Shown here: piece after piece, positions 5,249 through 6,682 of the stretch
Layout of the letters: each line of letters opens with the position of its first letter
Position numbering within the stretch: position 1 is the stretch's first letter
NCBI GenBank assembly: GCA_028280915.1
Contig: JANQKX010000155.1
Coordinates: 1 to 6,682, forward strand
Length of the DNA: 6,682 nucleotides
Direction of reading: 5' to 3'
Source: Kiloniellaceae bacterium
GTDB taxonomy: Bacteria > Pseudomonadota > Alphaproteobacteria > Kiloniellales > Kiloniellaceae
Program-made: the position numbers and the translations under genes
Notes under the pieces: generated by a model
What the model was told of the DNA's origin: nothing
Database searches by the model: none
The model's input: only the letters and a program-made list of their open reading frames with translations

Positions 5249-5268
5249 ATAGTCGAAAGCAGCACGGG

Positions 5269-5514
5269 TTACTTTATGCGCTCCCGGTCATCGCAAAAGT
5301 CCCTTACAGCCCAGTACTCATCGGTCCCGCGGGTCATTCCCGCCAAATCGTTGCACGCCTCGACGGGATAAAAATCCCGCACGCCCCATTTGTCGTCGAC
5401 CGATTGTTGGACGTTTTGAGAGCTCTGGGCGCAAGCGCCGGCCAGGCAAAAAATAGCGGCGGGCAGCAGGCAGACAGCACAGCGGGGTGCCGTCCAAGTA
5501 TACAACCTGTTCAT
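5269..5514 (-). CDS. Small exported protein with internal WxVRDF repeat
   Basis: The product is 81 residues. The N-terminus has R3 and R11 followed by a hydrophobic stretch (about 13-27). It ends in L-A-G-A-C28-A-Q, which can be read as a type I signal peptidase site (A-C-A before Q30) or, less well, as a lipoprotein site at C28. It is therefore exported to the periplasm or anchored as a small lipoprotein. The mature part, about 50 residues, contains two similar blocks: D-K-W-G-V-R-D-F-Y (41-49) and E-Y-W-A-V-R-D-F-C (66-74). Cysteines C54 and C74 may pair. The start is supported by AAGGA (5523-5527) at 8-base spacing. Another frame opens over 5318-5536 but lacks these features. It is divergent from the 5794 gene across a shared control region. 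I recognise no named family. Confidence 0.7.
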   Translation of the reverse strand: MNRLYTWTAPRCAVCLLPAAIFCLAGACAQSSQNVQQSVDDKWGVRDFYPVEACNDLAGMTRGTDEYWAVRDFCDDRERIK

Positions 5515-5583
5515 TGTTGTCTTCCTTGATGTTCAACGCAGTCTCTAAACCCGAAAACAGGGGAGGGCGCCTAGTTGATCGCG

Positions 5584-5599
5584 GGTCCCATCCGGGACC
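5584..5599 (+). repeat. GGTCCC/GGGACC hairpin, copy 1
   Basis: GGTCCC (5584-5589), loop ATCC, and GGGACC (5594-5599) form a perfect 6-bp stem followed by TTT and then CAGTCATTTT. As a terminator it would be weak. The flanking bases CGGGTCCCAT and GGGACCTT recur at 6158-6190 beyond the 5794 gene, which suggests a small dispersed repeat. Confidence 0.55.
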
Positions 5600-5642
5600 T
5601 TTCAGTCATTTTAAGGGAATTTTTAAATACTCGTTAGGTCTT

Positions 5643-5668
5643 TGGTCAAAAATCGCGCAAATTGACCA
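5643..5668. promoter_or_regulatory. 26-bp operator-like dyad
   Basis: TGGTCAA (5643-5649) and TTGACCA (5662-5668) are perfect 7-bp inverted arms. A palindromic CGCG (5654-5657) lies exactly at the centre, with 4 unpaired bases on each side. This symmetry is typical of a dimeric repressor site. It lies in the 279-base region between divergent small exported protein genes, 129 bases from the minus start and 126 from the plus start, so it could control both. Confidence 0.5.
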
Positions 5669-5681
5669 GAAATAACCATCT

Positions 5682-5710
5682 TTGAGTCCTTTTCTGAGCC
5701 GGATTATTGT
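5682..5710 (+). promoter_or_regulatory. Possible promoter of the 5794 gene
   Basis: TTGAGT (5682-5687) and TATTGT (5705-5710) match 4 of 6 at each element with a 17-base spacer, placing a start near 5717. It begins 13 bases after the dyad at 5643-5668. The match is weak. Confidence 0.25.
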
Positions 5711-5723
5711 GGTTAAGCTGAGG

Positions 5724-5755
5724 CCCGAAGGTGACCGGAGTCGTATTGCTTCGGG
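5724..5755 (+). other. Inverted repeat in the leader of the 5794 gene
   Basis: CCCGAAG (5724-5730) and CTTCGGG (5749-5755) are perfect 7-bp arms separated by 18 bases. If transcribed, they would form a stem ending 27 bases before the ribosome site GGAG (5783-5786). A role in translation control is possible but unproven. Confidence 0.4.
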
Positions 5756-5793
5756 TCGCACATGACAAATTCTTGATTTTTCGGAGCGCCCCG

Positions 5794-6138
5794 ATGAAAC
5801 GTCTTTGGATCTTGAGCCTGGCCTTTTTCTTGGCAACCGGAACGGCAGGGGCTCAAGACGCGGACGATAAGATATTCGGCTACGGCACGCGGGGCTGCTT
5901 TTCTTGGGTCGAGTACGAAAACATGCAGGCCGCCGAGTTTTTCTTTGCTAGTCAATGGCTGCAGGGCTTCGTGACCGGCGCGGCCATTTGGAATGAGGAC
6001 ATCCGCCCCGCCCTGGGCGCCCGGCGCGGCTCGGATCTTGAAGGCTGGATCACCGACTATTGCAGCTCCCATCCCGAGCAAAGCATCGCCGATGCCGCCG
6101 ATCAACTGGTCCGTGAATTGATCAACCTGGGTGATTGA
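5794..6138 (+). CDS. Small exported protein, Rap1a-like layout
   Basis: The product has 114 residues from ATG 5794, chosen because GGAG (5783-5786) lies 7 bases upstream and a signal peptide begins there: MKRLW, a hydrophobic stretch to about residue 17, and A-G-A, with cleavage likely after A20. The mature protein, about 94 residues, has two cysteines, C35 (R-G-C-F-S-W) and C90 (I-T-D-Y-C), likely paired in the periplasm. The pattern is C-x-x-W, then W-L-Q-G-F-V-T-G (55-62), then G-W-I-T-D-Y-C-S-S-H-P (84-94), then an amphipathic helix, A-D-A-A-D-Q-L-V-R-E-L. It resembles small exported proteins of Proteobacteria related in layout to the Rap1a/Tai immunity fold. A role in immunity is not shown: no type VI effector is adjacent. 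Its own leader carries a dyad and an inverted repeat, suggesting regulated, single-gene expression. Confidence 0.8.
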   Translation: MKRLWILSLAFFLATGTAGAQDADDKIFGYGTRGCFSWVEYENMQAAEFFFASQWLQGFVTGAAIWNEDIRPALGARRGSDLEGWITDYCSSHPEQSIADAADQLVRELINLGD

Positions 6139-6188
6139 ACCAGATCGAATGGTTCGTCGGGTCCCATGGAAAGGGCGGTTCAGGGACC
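6137..6188 (+). repeat. Trailer hairpins, including GGTCCC/GGGACC copy 2
   Basis: GAACCA (6137-6142) pairs with TGGTTC (6150-6155) across 7 bases; this stem overlaps the TGA stop of the 5794 gene. Directly after, GGTCCC (6160-6165) pairs with GGGACC (6183-6188) across 17 bases, with the same flanks as the copy at 5584-5599. No T-run follows on either strand. Confidence 0.5.
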
Positions 6189-6221
6189 TTGAAGCCGTCA
6201 TAGGCCAACTTCAAACTTGGG

Positions 6222-6682
6222 CTAGAGGCCGAGCCGGGCACGGCTGAAGCGGATGGCGATGTTTACGGCTTGTTCGGGCGTCATGCGACCGGGGTTCAAG
6301 CAGCATTCCAGCCACAGGCCGTCGGCGATTGCGATGATCCCGTTTGCAACCTCCGCCGCATCGTCCCTCGGTGCCAGATACCTTTCGATCAGCTGAACAA
6401 GATGCACTTGGAAAGCCGCGTTGGTTTCCTTTTGAATCTTCGCGATCTCCGGACTGGTGAGCACCAGGCCCCAGAACACCACCATGATCCGCATCTGATG
6501 GGGATTGCGTAGGTCTTCGGGAAAGAAGGCGCGTATGGCTGTGTCGAGAGCCCGACCCACGTCGTTGTCGCACGCTTGAACGGCGTCGGCCATACGCGCC
6601 AGGGCGCGCTGATTGATGTGTCGGTAGGTCTCGACCAGCAGGGCATCCTTGCCAGCGAAATGGTGTCGGACGAGTCCGGCGG
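6222..6682 (-). CDS. TetR-family repressor, BetI-like (partial, N-terminus outside window)
   Basis: The minus-strand frame is open from a TAG at 6222-6224 to the right edge, giving about 152 residues of the C-terminal part. The first visible residues, A-G-L-V-R-H-H-F-A-G-K-D-A-L-L, are the end of a TetR helix-turn-helix: the recognition helix, the H-x-F, and the G-K-x-x-L-L that follows it. The rest matches the BetI-type ligand domain: M-V-V-F-W-G-L-V-L-T-S-P, a Gln/Arg-rich helix, then A-D-G-L-W-L-E-C-C-L-N-P-G and A-V-N-I-A at the end. BetI represses choline-to-betaine genes in enterobacteria, but this subfamily has many other targets. An internal ATG at 6593 would omit the DNA-binding domain and is not the real start. 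The genes it controls probably lie to the right. A choline-type kinase sits about 1.5 kb away, which is suggestive only. Confidence 0.88.
   Translation of the reverse strand, partial: AGLVRHHFAGKDALLVETYRHINQRALARMADAVQACDNDVGRALDTAIRAFFPEDLRNPHQMRIMVVFWGLVLTSPEIAKIQKETNAAFQVHLVQLIERYLAPRDDAAEVANGIIAIADGLWLECCLNPGRMTPEQAVNIAIRFSRARLGL

Larger units (their letters stand above)
4736..5268. other. Long non-coding region with structured RNA and terminator
   Basis: These 533 bases carry no convincing protein gene. Contents, left to right: kinase ribosome site (4744-4747) and leader inverted repeats (4762-4807); a GNRA-type hairpin, GGCGG-GCAA-CCGCC (4994-5007); the palindrome TGAAAA-CTA-TTTTCA (5012-5026); a weak plus-strand promoter; the candidate RNA and its terminator (to 5216); and tandem TTGACC motifs (5233-5248). 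Confidence 0.55.

Noticed and set aside
5155..5529. Plus-strand 124-codon frame
   Set aside because: It would be translated through the strong terminator at 5177-5216 and is antisense to a gene with a signal peptide and ribosome site.
5318..5536. Alternative minus-strand 72-codon frame
   Set aside because: Another frame of the 5269-5514 gene; it lacks a signal peptide and is Arg-rich in a shadow-like way.
5713..6201. Minus-strand 162-codon frame
   Set aside because: Antisense to the Rap1a-like exported protein, which has a ribosome site, signal peptide and paired cysteines.
1..6682. CRISPR array, insertion sequence, phage or toxin-antitoxin system
   Set aside because: No spaced direct repeats, transposase or integrase motifs, and no toxin-antitoxin pair arrangement were seen.

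Overview
The window looks like chromosomal DNA of a proteobacterium with fairly GC-rich genes. The gene types suggest an alphaproteobacterium, possibly Rhodospirillales-like: a LicA-like choline/aminoglycoside kinase, a BetI-type TetR regulator, and short exported Cys-containing proteins. That placement is an impression from protein style and codon use; no marker gene is present. No insertion sequence, integrase, tRNA, rRNA or CRISPR array can be supported.

Layout, left to right. (1) The 3' end of an unidentified plus-strand gene (1-138). (2) A small exported Cys-rich protein (413-733), with hairpins in its leader and trailer. (3) A 511-base non-coding stretch with a G-quadruplex-type motif. 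(4) A thioredoxin-reductase-like flavoprotein (about 1245-2177) with an intact CPFC motif and FAD sites. Its NAD(P)H-site glycines are missing, and its best start appears to be a rare ATT codon. (5) A protein with glycosyltransferase GT-A-like motifs (about 2433-3410). (6) A 67-residue Arg-rich orphan (3624-3827) with its own extended -10 promoter, convergent with (7) a minus-strand choline/aminoglycoside kinase-family gene (3854-4735). (8) A 533-base gap holding a candidate structured RNA that ends in a near-ideal intrinsic terminator (5177-5216). (9) A divergent pair of small exported proteins: minus 5269-5514, with an internal W-x-V-R-D-F repeat, and plus 5794-6138, Rap1a-like in layout. 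They are separated by a control region carrying a 26-bp dyad. (10) The C-terminal part of a TetR/BetI-type repressor (minus, 6222 to beyond the right edge).

The genes do not form one operon. Strands alternate, gaps are long, and most genes seem to be single transcription units. The kinase and the BetI-type regulator could both relate to choline, but they are not adjacent and no shared operator is visible.

The strongest candidates for something undescribed lie in the non-coding DNA. The first is the orphan structured RNA at about 5045-5216, whose terminator loop can pair with its upstream helix. The second is the dyad and hairpin control region around the 5794 gene, where a hairpin with the same arm sequences occurs on both sides of the gene.
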